A DNA stretch of 64,000 bases from JBJMQS01 sp045802605 (GTDB lineage Bacteria > Planctomycetota > Planctomycetia > Gemmatales > Gemmataceae): the NCBI GenBank assembly GCA_045802605.1, contig JBJMQS010000066.1:186001-250000 (forward strand), given 5' to 3'. The notes under the pieces were generated by a model, which ran no database searches, had not been told where the DNA came from, and worked only from the letters and a program-made list of their open reading frames with translations. The number at the start of each line of letters is the position of its first letter. Positions within the stretch are counted from its first letter, which is position 1. Below, in pieces: positions 30,081 through 38,349 of the stretch. A program made the translations under genes and the position numbers.

Positions 30081-31325
30081 ATGAAAGTGCAGGCGCTTCA
30101 TCTATCGGCGTTGTGCGTTGCGGTGATGGCACTTGCCGGTTGCCGTGCCGCCAACAAGTCAGCCGAAGAAAAGACGCCGCCCGCGCCGGTGAAGTGGGAG
30201 GCGATCCGGCAATTGTTTCTGGAAGAGTGGACCGAACTCGTTGGCACCACAACTCCCCTGCCCGACCGCGCGGCCCGAGTCACTTCGCCGGTGGAGGGAC
30301 GCGTCGAGTCGGTGCTTTCCGCAACGCCGGGGCGACCACTCATTGAAGGGCAAATTGTCCAGGCTGGCGATGTGATCGCGCAACTCGACGCATCGCTTGT
30401 TCGGGCCAATCGCGATAAAGCCGTTGCCAGCAAGAAAACCGCGCAAGCCGAGAAAGAGGCCGCCACCATCGGGGTGAAGCTGGCTCAATTAGAGGTCAAT
30501 CGTTTGACCGAGCTTCGGCGACAGCAGCTCGGCTCAGCGATCGAACTAGAAAAAGCAAACGTCGCGCTCGAGGCCGCACAAGCCTCCATTCGCGCTGACG
30601 ATAGCAAGCTCGAGTCAGCCGACAAGGAAATTGCCGCGCTCGATCGGCAAGTTCAACTCCATACGCTCGCCGCCCCGCGCACAGGCAGACTTGGGCGTTT
30701 GCAGGTTGTCGTGGGCCAGACGCTTGCCGTGGGAACGGTCGTGGCCGACATCCTGGATGTTGACGCTCAAATCGACGTGCTTTGCTTCGTGCCCTTCTCT
30801 GATGGGCGAAAACTCCACACCGGGCAAACAGTGCGCGTCGGCAGCATCGGCAAACCAATGGCCGGCGAATCCCAACCCACCGTTAACGGCGAAATTGTCT
30901 ACATTGCCAATCAAGCCGAATCGGAAACGGGGCTCCTTGCCGTAAAAGCGCGTCTGCCCAACCGCGAACTTCAATTGAAAGCGAATACCGTCGTTCGGCT
31001 GCGGGTACTCACGAGTCCTGGTCGGTCCTGTTGGGCCGTCCCCGAGTCGGCCTTGCTAGAGGATCAGGATCCCCCCAGCGTCGTGGTGGTGGAAGAGATA
31101 GAAACGAAGACCAACGGCGAGAAAGAGGAACAGTTGGGTAAGGCCCGCCGCCTCCGAGCCGTGCTCGGCGTTCGCGACCGAATGCTCGGTCAGGTCGAGG
31201 TTCTTCGATTTGAAGATCCCGAGAAGAAGTGGCATGGGGATCTTGAACACTGCATGGTGGTCATGGAAAAAGGTCTGGGCGTGCAGACCGGCGACGCCGT
31301 GAAGTTGGAGGAAGAGGAAGACTAG
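30081..31325 (+). CDS. RND efflux periplasmic adaptor lipoprotein
   Basis: The membrane-fusion subunit of a tripartite pump, 414 residues. A lipoprotein signal (MALAGC, Cys21) anchors it. The barrel-sandwich half motif (RVTSPVEGRVESV) is near residue 72, a long alpha-helical hairpin covers about 110-195 (coiled-coil, rich in Glu, Ala and Lys), and the second half of the lipoyl domain (LAAPRTGRLGRL) is at about 197. A membrane-proximal beta region follows to the end. It precedes the RND pump by 32 bases. The substrate is not known; CusB, MdtA and similar proteins share this layout. Confidence 0.93.
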   Translation: MKVQALHLSALCVAVMALAGCRAANKSAEEKTPPAPVKWEAIRQLFLEEWTELVGTTTPLPDRAARVTSPVEGRVESVLSATPGRPLIEGQIVQAGDVIAQLDASLVRANRDKAVASKKTAQAEKEAATIGVKLAQLEVNRLTELRRQQLGSAIELEKANVALEAAQASIRADDSKLESADKEIAALDRQVQLHTLAAPRTGRLGRLQVVVGQTLAVGTVVADILDVDAQIDVLCFVPFSDGRKLHTGQTVRVGSIGKPMAGESQPTVNGEIVYIANQAESETGLLAVKARLPNRELQLKANTVVRLRVLTSPGRSCWAVPESALLEDQDPPSVVVVEEIETKTNGEKEEQLGKARRLRAVLGVRDRMLGQVEVLRFEDPEKKWHGDLEHCMVVMEKGLGVQTGDAVKLEEEED

Positions 31326-31357
31326 GTCCGCGGAGCCCCGAAAAGAGACGCCGACGA

Positions 31358-34300
31358 ATGAATTTGGCGACGAAAGCGCGACCGTACTTCGGGGCCGTCG
31401 TTCTCACTTGCACACTTTTGTGCGGCGCAGGTGTCTATAGCGCCGCGACCATGCCAAGCGGTGTCTTTCCCGAAGTCACATTTCCGCGCATCGCCGTCGT
31501 GGCTCGCGTTGCCGATTGGGACGTGGCCAAGATGGAGGTGAAAGTCACCCGGCCACTCGAAGAAGCGGTCAGCAGCGTTTTGGGTGTCTCGCGCGTCCGC
31601 TCCAAAACTATCCGCGGGGGCAGCGAAATCTCGATCGATTTCGCGCCGGGCACCGATATTCGGCGAGCGGAGACGCTGACCTGGAATCGCATCGGCGCGA
31701 AGCGGTCCGAGTTGCCGGCGAATTTAGACCTGACCGTCGAGCAGATGACGCCGTCCATTTTCCCAATCATCTCGATCGTATTGACAGGCGGCGACGATCC
31801 CGCGGAGCTGCGCGACTACGCCTATTACCAACTCGCTCCCCTAATCCGGACGATTCCAGACGTGCTTTACGCAAATGTCGCTGGAGGCGACGTCCGCGAA
31901 ATCGAGGTCATCGTCCGGCCCGACGATCTTTTGGCCCACGGCTTATCCGCGGCCGATGTTGCCGACCAGGTTACGCAAGAGAGCAGCCTCCACCCAGTGG
32001 GTCGAGTTGAGAATCAACCGTTGGCGTTCCAAATTCTCGTGAATAATCAAGCGGCAACTGTCCGGCAAATCGAAGAAATGGTCGTCTCCAACCGCAAGGA
32101 TCAGCCGCTGCGGGTCCGCGACGTGGCCGACGTTCGCGTGCTGCATCAAGATCGCAGCTTGTCAGTGGGCTACGATCAGCGCGACGCCGTAGTGATATCG
32201 GCATTCCGCCGTCAGGGCGGCAATACGGAGAGTATCTCCCACGCCCTGCGCGAACTGTTGGACCGCTTGCGCCTGAACTTGCCCAGCGGCGATTCGAACA
32301 AACGGCCACCGCGCAATATTCAATCGACCATTGTTTACGACCAGGCGATCCTCGTTGAAACATCAGTCCAAAACGTCCGCGATGCCATTGTCGTGGGCGG
32401 CCTGTTTAGCGTCGCCATCCTTTTGGCATTCTTACGGAGCTGGCGCGCGGCGTTGATCTCGGCACTGGCGATTCCCACCACGTTGGCTATTACGTTCCTC
32501 TTCATGCATTGGGTCGGCGCCACATTAAATCTCATGTCGCTCGGCGGTTTGGCAGTCGCAATCGGCCTTATTATCGACGACACCGTTGTTGTGGTCGAAA
32601 ACATCGCGCGACACCTGGAGGCTAAATCCTCCGGCAAAGCGCTAGGTGGCGATGCGGTGGACGCTGCCTCCGCGGAGATCACCGGCGCAGTCGTCGGCTC
32701 GACGTTAACGACAGTATTAGTCTTTGTGCCCCTGGCGTTTATTGCCGGTGTTTACGGCCAATTCTTTGCGGCCTTGAGCTGGTCACTGTCGATTGCAGTT
32801 TTGATTTCCATGGTCATGAGTCTGACGCTCGTTCCCATCTTTGCTGCGAAGTTCTTGGCCAATCGGCCGATGCCGACGCCGGGACCGATCTACAATTTCT
32901 TCGCTCATGTATACGAACGCGTGCTTTCGGTCGCGCTTCATGTGCCTCGATTGACATTGACGGCCTCAATCGCAGCTATTGGCTTCGGCGTGCTGCTATT
33001 CACTGGCATCCCCAACTGGCGGCAGCCACACGTTCCGGGCCAGCCGCCCCCGGCACCACTGATCAAGGGCATTGAAACGGGCTTGATGCCCGCCATGGAC
33101 GAAGGCGCTTTCATCCTGGACTACTGGGCTCCCGCTGGCGCTCCGCTCGAGCAGACCGAGAAGATGATCCGCGACGTCGAGAAGATCCTCTCGAAGAATC
33201 CAGATGTCGAATCATATGTCCGGCGCACCGGCGCTGAGAACGGCCTTTTTGCTACGGAAACAAATCGCGGTGACATCCAAGTATCGCTGCGTCCTGCCGT
33301 CGACAATCCGCTGAGAATGTTGACTAAGCCCGAGCGACCACCTCTCGAGATCCTGGAAAAACAACTGAGCGCCCAGGGGAAGAAGCTCGACGACCCGGCC
33401 ACTCGCGAGGCCGTGGCGCGGCAATACCGCCGTCGGCCGTTGACCAAAGTCATGGAAGAAGTCGAGGACGAAGTCAAAGAAAGCTTCTCTGAGCATCAGT
33501 TCAAGTTTGAATTAATTCAAATCCTCGCAGATCAATTGGCTGACCTCTCCGGCGCGAATAAACCCATCGAAGTTAAGATCTTCGGGCCGGAGCAAAGCGA
33601 GCTGCGGCGGCTTGCGGAGCAAGTCGGCGAGATGCTGGAAAAGCGCGGCAAAGGTCGCGGAATAAAAGAGGTCAACAGCAACGTCCGCGAAGGCAATCCC
33701 GATTTGATGGTGCAGGTGGATACGGCGAAGGCCGAGCGCCTCGGACTCAAGTCCGACTCTATCGCGCGCCAGCTCAAAACAATTTTCCAAGGGCAAATTG
33801 CGGCGCAAGTGCACGAATCCTCAGCCCGCATGACCGATGTGCGCGTGCGATTTCCCGACGCCTTGCGGTTCGGCCGCGGCCGCTTCGATCCTGATCGCGT
33901 GGCCCGCCAGTGGATTCTGTTGCCAACCGGCGCTAGCGGTGCTTCGGGAATGGCTCGCGCCGTGCCGCTCTCGGAGGTGGCGAAGGTGGTTCCTACTCGC
34001 ACGCCTAACGAACTTTGGCGCGAAGACCAGCAGCCGGTCGCCATCATCTCAGCCGACATCAATGAGGAGGAAGCTGGCCTCGGATCGGTCGTCAAAGACG
34101 TTCGCGCTTGGATGGCGGGAATGGAGTTGCCTGCTAATTATCGCTGGGAGATCGGCGGCCACTATCTGCGTCAGCAGGAGGTATTCGACAGCCTGTTCTT
34201 CGTAATGGTTGTAGCCGTGCTTTTAGTCTTCATCATGCTGGCGTTTCAGTTTCGTTCCGTGGTGCTGCCGCTATTGATCTTTTTGACCCAACCGCTGTCG

Positions 34301-34744
34301 CTTGTCAGCGGCCTCTTCGCACTTTGGTTGACCAACACGCCGCTCAATGTGTCCAGCTATATGGGCGCGGTTCTGCTCATTGGGCTCGACATGAAGAACG
34401 GCATCTTGCTGGTGGAGTACATCCAACAACTGCGCGGCGAGGGAATGGCACTTCGCCCCGCGCTAATAATGGCCGGGCGCACCCGATTTCGCCCCATCCT
34501 GATGACGAGCTTGGCCGCCATTCTCGGGCTCGCGCCCTTGGCCCTGGGCATTGGGCCAGGGGCGCAAATGCAACAACCGCTGGCGATCATGGTGATCGGC
34601 GGCTTGACCGCGAACATGCTCTTCACCCGTATGGTCATTCCGGTCGGATATCTCGTATTCGAGGATTGGCGACAGGCACCAATGCCCACGCCGCCACGCC
34701 CTCGCAAACCCCAGTTGGCTATTGCCTCAGGAGGGCAACCGTGA
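31358..34744 (+). CDS. RND efflux transporter, inner membrane pump
   Basis: A 1128-residue RND permease of the AcrB/CusA/HAE1 group, driven by proton antiport. Twelve helices are expected: the first near residues 13-31, and the 4th contains GLIIDDTVVVVENI with the Asp-Asp pair of the proton relay. Two large periplasmic loops lie at residues 40-340 and 570-880. Charged inserts in the second loop (for example DKREEEV-type stretches) make it longer than AcrB's 1049. It overlaps the next gene by four bases (GTGA), so the beta-propeller is coupled to it. Ligand type cannot be told; heavy-metal (CusA) Met clusters were not evident. Confidence 0.93.
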   Translation: MNLATKARPYFGAVVLTCTLLCGAGVYSAATMPSGVFPEVTFPRIAVVARVADWDVAKMEVKVTRPLEEAVSSVLGVSRVRSKTIRGGSEISIDFAPGTDIRRAETLTWNRIGAKRSELPANLDLTVEQMTPSIFPIISIVLTGGDDPAELRDYAYYQLAPLIRTIPDVLYANVAGGDVREIEVIVRPDDLLAHGLSAADVADQVTQESSLHPVGRVENQPLAFQILVNNQAATVRQIEEMVVSNRKDQPLRVRDVADVRVLHQDRSLSVGYDQRDAVVISAFRRQGGNTESISHALRELLDRLRLNLPSGDSNKRPPRNIQSTIVYDQAILVETSVQNVRDAIVVGGLFSVAILLAFLRSWRAALISALAIPTTLAITFLFMHWVGATLNLMSLGGLAVAIGLIIDDTVVVVENIARHLEAKSSGKALGGDAVDAASAEITGAVVGSTLTTVLVFVPLAFIAGVYGQFFAALSWSLSIAVLISMVMSLTLVPIFAAKFLANRPMPTPGPIYNFFAHVYERVLSVALHVPRLTLTASIAAIGFGVLLFTGIPNWRQPHVPGQPPPAPLIKGIETGLMPAMDEGAFILDYWAPAGAPLEQTEKMIRDVEKILSKNPDVESYVRRTGAENGLFATETNRGDIQVSLRPAVDNPLRMLTKPERPPLEILEKQLSAQGKKLDDPATREAVARQYRRRPLTKVMEEVEDEVKESFSEHQFKFELIQILADQLADLSGANKPIEVKIFGPEQSELRRLAEQVGEMLEKRGKGRGIKEVNSNVREGNPDLMVQVDTAKAERLGLKSDSIARQLKTIFQGQIAAQVHESSARMTDVRVRFPDALRFGRGRFDPDRVARQWILLPTGASGASGMARAVPLSEVAKVVPTRTPNELWREDQQPVAIISADINEEEAGLGSVVKDVRAWMAGMELPANYRWEIGGHYLRQQEVFDSLFFVMVVAVLLVFIMLAFQFRSVVLPLLIFLTQPLSLVSGLFALWLTNTPLNVSSYMGAVLLIGLDMKNGILLVEYIQQLRGEGMALRPALIMAGRTRFRPILMTSLAAILGLAPLALGIGPGAQMQQPLAIMVIGGLTANMLFTRMVIPVGYLVFEDWRQAPMPTPPRPRKPQLAIASGGQP

Positions 34745-35736
34745 AGCTTCGTTACGTCTCGACTCTGATCGCCACCGTTATTGGGATGTGTTCACTCGCT
34801 CAGGCGACTGCGGCAGACTCCGCGCTCGAACTCGTGCAGACCATTGTCCTCAAGGGGAAAGCGGGCAAGCTCGATCATCTCTGCGTGGATCGCAAGCGCG
34901 AACGCCTCTTTTTGGCGAACACGACCAACGGCACGCTTGATGTGGTGGATCTGAAAGCCGGAAAACTGCTCAAACAAATCTCCGGCCAGACTGGTATTCA
35001 AGGCGTGGCGTATGCGGATGATCTGGATCGCGTCTTCGTTGGTCTCGGCACCGGCGGCCTCTGCAACGTGTTCGAAGGGCAGGACTACAAACTCGAGAAG
35101 ACGATCAAGTTCGCAGATGACGCTGACAACGTCCGCTATGACCCAACCACACATCAAGTATTCGTCGCGCACGCCGAGGCGTCGGTTGGCATCATCGACG
35201 CAAAAAATCTCACGATTAGCGCCGATGTGCGATTGCCTGGTAACGCGGAAGGTCTAGCCGTCAACGCGGGCCGGCTGTTCGTCGGCATCCCTTCCCCATC
35301 CAATGTTGTGGCAATTGATGTCGAGAAAAAAACTGTCGTGGGCACTTATCCGGTCAAGCTTGCGAGCGGTGGCCACCCGGTCACAGTCGACGCGGCCAAT
35401 CACCGAGTGTTCATGGGGTGCCGGCAAGAACCGTCCATCGTTGTCATGGATGAGCAATCTGGCAAAGAGATCACCAGCGTCGCGATCCCGCCCGGCGTGG
35501 ATGATCTTTACTTCGATGCCAAGCGAAAGCAGTTGTACGCCTCGTGCGGCGACGGCTTCTTGGTAATCGTCCGGCAAAAGGATGCCGACCATTACGAAGT
35601 CGCGGAAAAGTTGAGCACCATCAAAGGCGCCAAAACTTCATGCTTCGACGAAGCATCTGGCCGGATCTACCTGGCGGTTCCTCGCCAGAAAGGCCAAGAG
35701 GGCCCGGAAATTCGGGTCTATCAACTAAGAAACTAA
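34741..35736 (+). CDS. Exported YncE-like beta-propeller protein
   Basis: A 331-residue protein with a signal peptide (MKLRYVSTLIATVIGMCSLA, cleaved near ATA). About six repeats of a seven-bladed propeller are visible, e.g. HLCVDRKRERLFLANT, GVAYADDLDRVFVGL, VRYDPTTHQVFVAHA, VTVDAANHRVFMGC. This is the YncE/YVTN type of periplasmic propeller. It starts with a GTG preceded by AGGAGGG and overlaps the RND gene by four bases, inside the efflux operon between pump and outer-membrane factor. Its role there is unclear; it may sense or buffer a ligand. Confidence 0.82.
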   Translation: MKLRYVSTLIATVIGMCSLAQATAADSALELVQTIVLKGKAGKLDHLCVDRKRERLFLANTTNGTLDVVDLKAGKLLKQISGQTGIQGVAYADDLDRVFVGLGTGGLCNVFEGQDYKLEKTIKFADDADNVRYDPTTHQVFVAHAEASVGIIDAKNLTISADVRLPGNAEGLAVNAGRLFVGIPSPSNVVAIDVEKKTVVGTYPVKLASGGHPVTVDAANHRVFMGCRQEPSIVVMDEQSGKEITSVAIPPGVDDLYFDAKRKQLYASCGDGFLVIVRQKDADHYEVAEKLSTIKGAKTSCFDEASGRIYLAVPRQKGQEGPEIRVYQLRN

Positions 35737-35769
35737 AGGACGGCCTGCCGGAATTTGGGTGCCTTAGGC

Positions 35770-35836
35770 TAACCCGTCCGGTTATGCGGACGGGTTACGT
35801 ATTGCCACTTCCACGGGGCCGCAGCAGCGGCCCCGT
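35770..35836. terminator. Two strong hairpins between the propeller and TolC-like genes
   Basis: TAACCCGTCCG at 35770-35780 pairs with 35787-35797; ACGGGGCCGC at 35813-35822 pairs with 35827-35836. Neither is followed by a T tract, so they may be weak or partial terminators, or mRNA stability elements inside the efflux operon. Confidence 0.5.
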
Positions 35837-35894
35837 ATAGTCGATGATAAGAGAGGCGCATTACGCGCCCGTGCAGGCTAACGAGAGGGAACTC

Positions 35895-37208
35895 GTGAGG
35901 CGGCGTTTCCACGGCATGGCGATGAAGTTATGGGCGGCCTCTTTGATGGTGGTCGCCGTGTCGTACGTTGTCGCAGCCGACCTTCCGCCAATCGACCTCT
36001 CAACATCAAATACTCTGACTCCCGCGAAGGCCGTCGCCATTGCGCTGGAACACAATCCGCAGCTTGCGGTGGCTCGCAGCCAGCGTGGGCTCGCCGCCGC
36101 TAACGTGATCATCGCCCGAACTTACCCGTTTAATCCAACGTGGGAATCGGCGGTGCTCGCCGCGAATGGCCCCCCGTCAGCCGGCATCACTAATCATGTG
36201 TTCAATGAGCATATCGTCAGCATGCCGATCGAAATTCGCGGCCAACGCAACGAGCGTCGCGCCGCGGCATGTGCAGGGTTGAGCCGGGCTGAATGCGAAA
36301 TTGTCGCCGCTGAGGCGACAACGGCAGTCAGCGTAATTCGCTCCTACAATACGGTCCTTTATCGCCAGCAGAAGTTGCAAATTCTCGAAGACACGGTGCG
36401 CTTCAACGAGCAAATCGTGGATCGCGGCAAGCGCCTTGTCGATCTCAACCAAATTCGCCCAGCCGAACTAGTCCTCGCTCGCAGTGAGCTCGCAAGTGCC
36501 AGGGCACAAATCGGCCAGGGTCGCACTGCGGTCGCAATTGCTCGCGCCGAGTTCCGCACGAGCCTTGGCACCACGGACGACAGCTTCGTGCTCGCAGGTG
36601 ACTTCGAGCAAACGATCGCCAATCTGGAATCCGACACGCTGACAAAAATCGCGTTGGACCGCCGCGCAGATCTGCAAGCGCAACGAGCGGCGATCGCTGA
36701 GGCGGAGGCACAACTGCGTCTGCAAGTCGCTGACCGCTATGGCAACCCCACGATCGGAACGCGATATGAGTTTAACGAAAGCAGCGCGCATTTCATTGGT
36801 GGCGTCGTCAGCGTGCCCTTGCCCGTGTTCAATCGCAAACAGGGCGAGATCTGCCAAAAGCAAGCTGAACTCGCGCGCACCCGATTGGAGCTCCGGCAAA
36901 CCGAACTGCAGATTGCCCAGGCTGTTCAAGCGGCTCTCGCGCGATTTCGGGAGGCGAGGAAATGGGCCGACGAATACCCTGCCGAGGTGCTACCCACTTT
37001 GGACAAAGCCCGCCAGGATTTGGAGCGTCTGTTCGCGCAAAACGACCAAGGGGTGGACGTGCTCAAAGTGCTCGGCGTCCAATCCAACTATCTCAAAGCC
37101 CGGGAAGCCTATTTGGATGCTCGCTATGAGCTGAGCCAGGCGATTGCGGACCTCGCGGCCGCTCTGGGCGACCCCACAGTAGCTCAGGGCAGCCCGCCTT
37201 CGAAGTGA
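35895..37208 (+). CDS. TolC-like outer membrane efflux factor
   Basis: A 437-residue outer membrane factor, the last part of the RND tripartite pump. A signal peptide (MKLWAASLMVVAVSYVVAA) is followed by the alpha-barrel and beta-barrel repeats with the TolC pattern: the NPQLAVARSQRGLAAANV and RAEFRTSLG blocks, and long coiled helices near residues 170-230 and 330-420. The GTG at 35895 has GAGAGGGA just upstream and gives a basic n-region; the frame is open further upstream. It sits 159 bases after the propeller gene with two hairpins between. Together with 30081 and 31358 it completes the pump. Confidence 0.85.
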   Translation: MRRRFHGMAMKLWAASLMVVAVSYVVAADLPPIDLSTSNTLTPAKAVAIALEHNPQLAVARSQRGLAAANVIIARTYPFNPTWESAVLAANGPPSAGITNHVFNEHIVSMPIEIRGQRNERRAAACAGLSRAECEIVAAEATTAVSVIRSYNTVLYRQQKLQILEDTVRFNEQIVDRGKRLVDLNQIRPAELVLARSELASARAQIGQGRTAVAIARAEFRTSLGTTDDSFVLAGDFEQTIANLESDTLTKIALDRRADLQAQRAAIAEAEAQLRLQVADRYGNPTIGTRYEFNESSAHFIGGVVSVPLPVFNRKQGEICQKQAELARTRLELRQTELQIAQAVQAALARFREARKWADEYPAEVLPTLDKARQDLERLFAQNDQGVDVLKVLGVQSNYLKAREAYLDARYELSQAIADLAAALGDPTVAQGSPPSK

Positions 37209-37216
37209 TTTTGCAG

Positions 37217-37291
37217 GGTGGATGACGGGACTTGAACCCGCGACCTCCAGATCCACAATCTGGCGTTCTAACCAACTGAACTACATCCACC
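37217..37291 (-). tRNA. tRNA-His (anticodon GTG)
   Basis: A cloverleaf on the minus strand. Acceptor GTGGATG pairs with CATCCAC; the anticodon stem CCAGA/TCTGG holds the loop TTGTGGA, so the anticodon is GTG (His). The extra G at position -1 (base 37291) and the discriminator C (base 37217) are the identity marks of tRNA-His. CCA is not encoded. Confidence 0.95.
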
Positions 37292-37342
37292 AACCGGCGG
37301 TATCTTAAACGGATGCGCAAAATCGGGCAAGGTTCGGTAGGC

Positions 37343-37442
37343 AGTGGCTAGTGGCTAGTGGCTAGTGCATTGTTGACGGCATAAACGAAAGTCAATTGGC
37401 CAAAGTGATTCACTAGCCACTGACCACTAGTCACTAGCCACT
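37343..37442. repeat. AGTGGCT heptamers in inverted orientation
   Basis: AGTGGCT repeats three and a half times at 37343-37367. The complementary form CACTAGCCACT recurs at 37411-37442 with related units. The two arms can pair into a hairpin of about 25 bp. The same heptamer is at 7455-7480. It lies in the upstream region of rplC; a promoter may be between 37442 and 37514. Confidence 0.75.
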
Positions 37443-37513
37443 TTTCCTGCATAATAGCTGTTCCGCGCTCGTAAGAGACGTTGCGATCGGACTTTAATGC
37501 GAAGGTGATTGCC

Positions 37514-38218
37514 ATGCCGCTCGGTTTGATTGGGGTCAAAGTTGGAATGACCCATGTGTTCAATGAGAAGCAGGAAGCCGCTCCGGTCACCGTGCTTAAG
37601 CTAGGTCCCTGCCCCGTCCTTCAAGTCCGCGATGCCGACAAGGACGGCTACACCGCTCTCCAACTCGGCTATGCCGACAAGAAGCGTAGCCGGGCCAATC
37701 GGGCCGAGCGTGGCCACGTCGCCGAGGACCTCGAATCGCGCCGGCGCAAGGCTCGCAAAGCTGCGGGCATCGAAACGCCGGCGAAGGCCAACTGCGAACC
37801 GCAGAAGATCATGCGCGAGTTCCGCCTCGACACGGCCGGCGACCACAAGGTCGGCCAGATGCTCACCGTCAGCGAAGTCTTCAAAGACATCAAATCCGTT
37901 GACGTCATCGGCACCACCAAGGGGCGTGGCTTCACCGGCGTTATCAAGCGGCACAATTTCGGCGGGCTTCGTCATAGCCACGGCGTGAAGAAGGGTTCCC
38001 GTCAGCGCGGCTCTTCAGCTTCCAACGCCTCGAACCGAGGTAGCGGTCGGCCGAAGAAGGGCATTAAGATGGCCGGCCAATACGGTGTCGAGCGCGTGAC
38101 CATTCGCAACCTCGAAGTCGTGAAGCTAGACGCCGACAATCACCTCATGCTCGTCCGCGGCGCGGTCCCCGGCTTCAACGGCGCCGTCGTCATGGTCCGC
38201 CCGACAAACAAGCGTTAA
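37514..38218 (+). CDS. rplC: 50S ribosomal protein L3
   Basis: A 234-residue L3. The N-terminus MPLGLIGVKVGMTHVF matches the first strand, GVIKRHNFGG and SHGVKKGSRQRGS are in the middle, and the end has VVKLDADNHLMLVRGAVPG. L3 binds 23S rRNA domain VI and the peptidyl transferase ring; length is slightly above the usual 205-215 because of an insertion near residues 60-95 (SRRRKARKAAGIE). AAGGTGAT precedes the ATG at 37514. In most bacteria rplC is followed by rplD in the S10 operon; here the next gene is an Hsp70 homologue, so the ribosomal gene stands apart. Confidence 0.96.
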   Translation: MPLGLIGVKVGMTHVFNEKQEAAPVTVLKLGPCPVLQVRDADKDGYTALQLGYADKKRSRANRAERGHVAEDLESRRRKARKAAGIETPAKANCEPQKIMREFRLDTAGDHKVGQMLTVSEVFKDIKSVDVIGTTKGRGFTGVIKRHNFGGLRHSHGVKKGSRQRGSSASNASNRGSGRPKKGIKMAGQYGVERVTIRNLEVVKLDADNHLMLVRGAVPGFNGAVVMVRPTNKR

Positions 38219-38316
38219 GAGTTAACCGCAGAGACGGCAGAGAACGCAGAGGAAAACCAGAGAAGAGTTCTTCTCGGTATTTCTCCGCGCTCTCTGCGTC
38301 TCTGCGGTTAACTCTT
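38217..38316. repeat. Imperfect 100-base inverted repeat after rplC
   Basis: AAGAGTTAACCGCAGAGACG near 38217 and its reverse complement near 38296-38316 form a long hairpin with an imperfect middle. The CGCAGAGA theme resembles a dispersed repeat; a shorter palindrome at 45496-45529 has a related purine-rich character. It may also end the rplC transcript. Confidence 0.65.
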
Positions 38317-38349
38317 CTGCATTTTGACTTCGAACCCTAGACTAACAAT

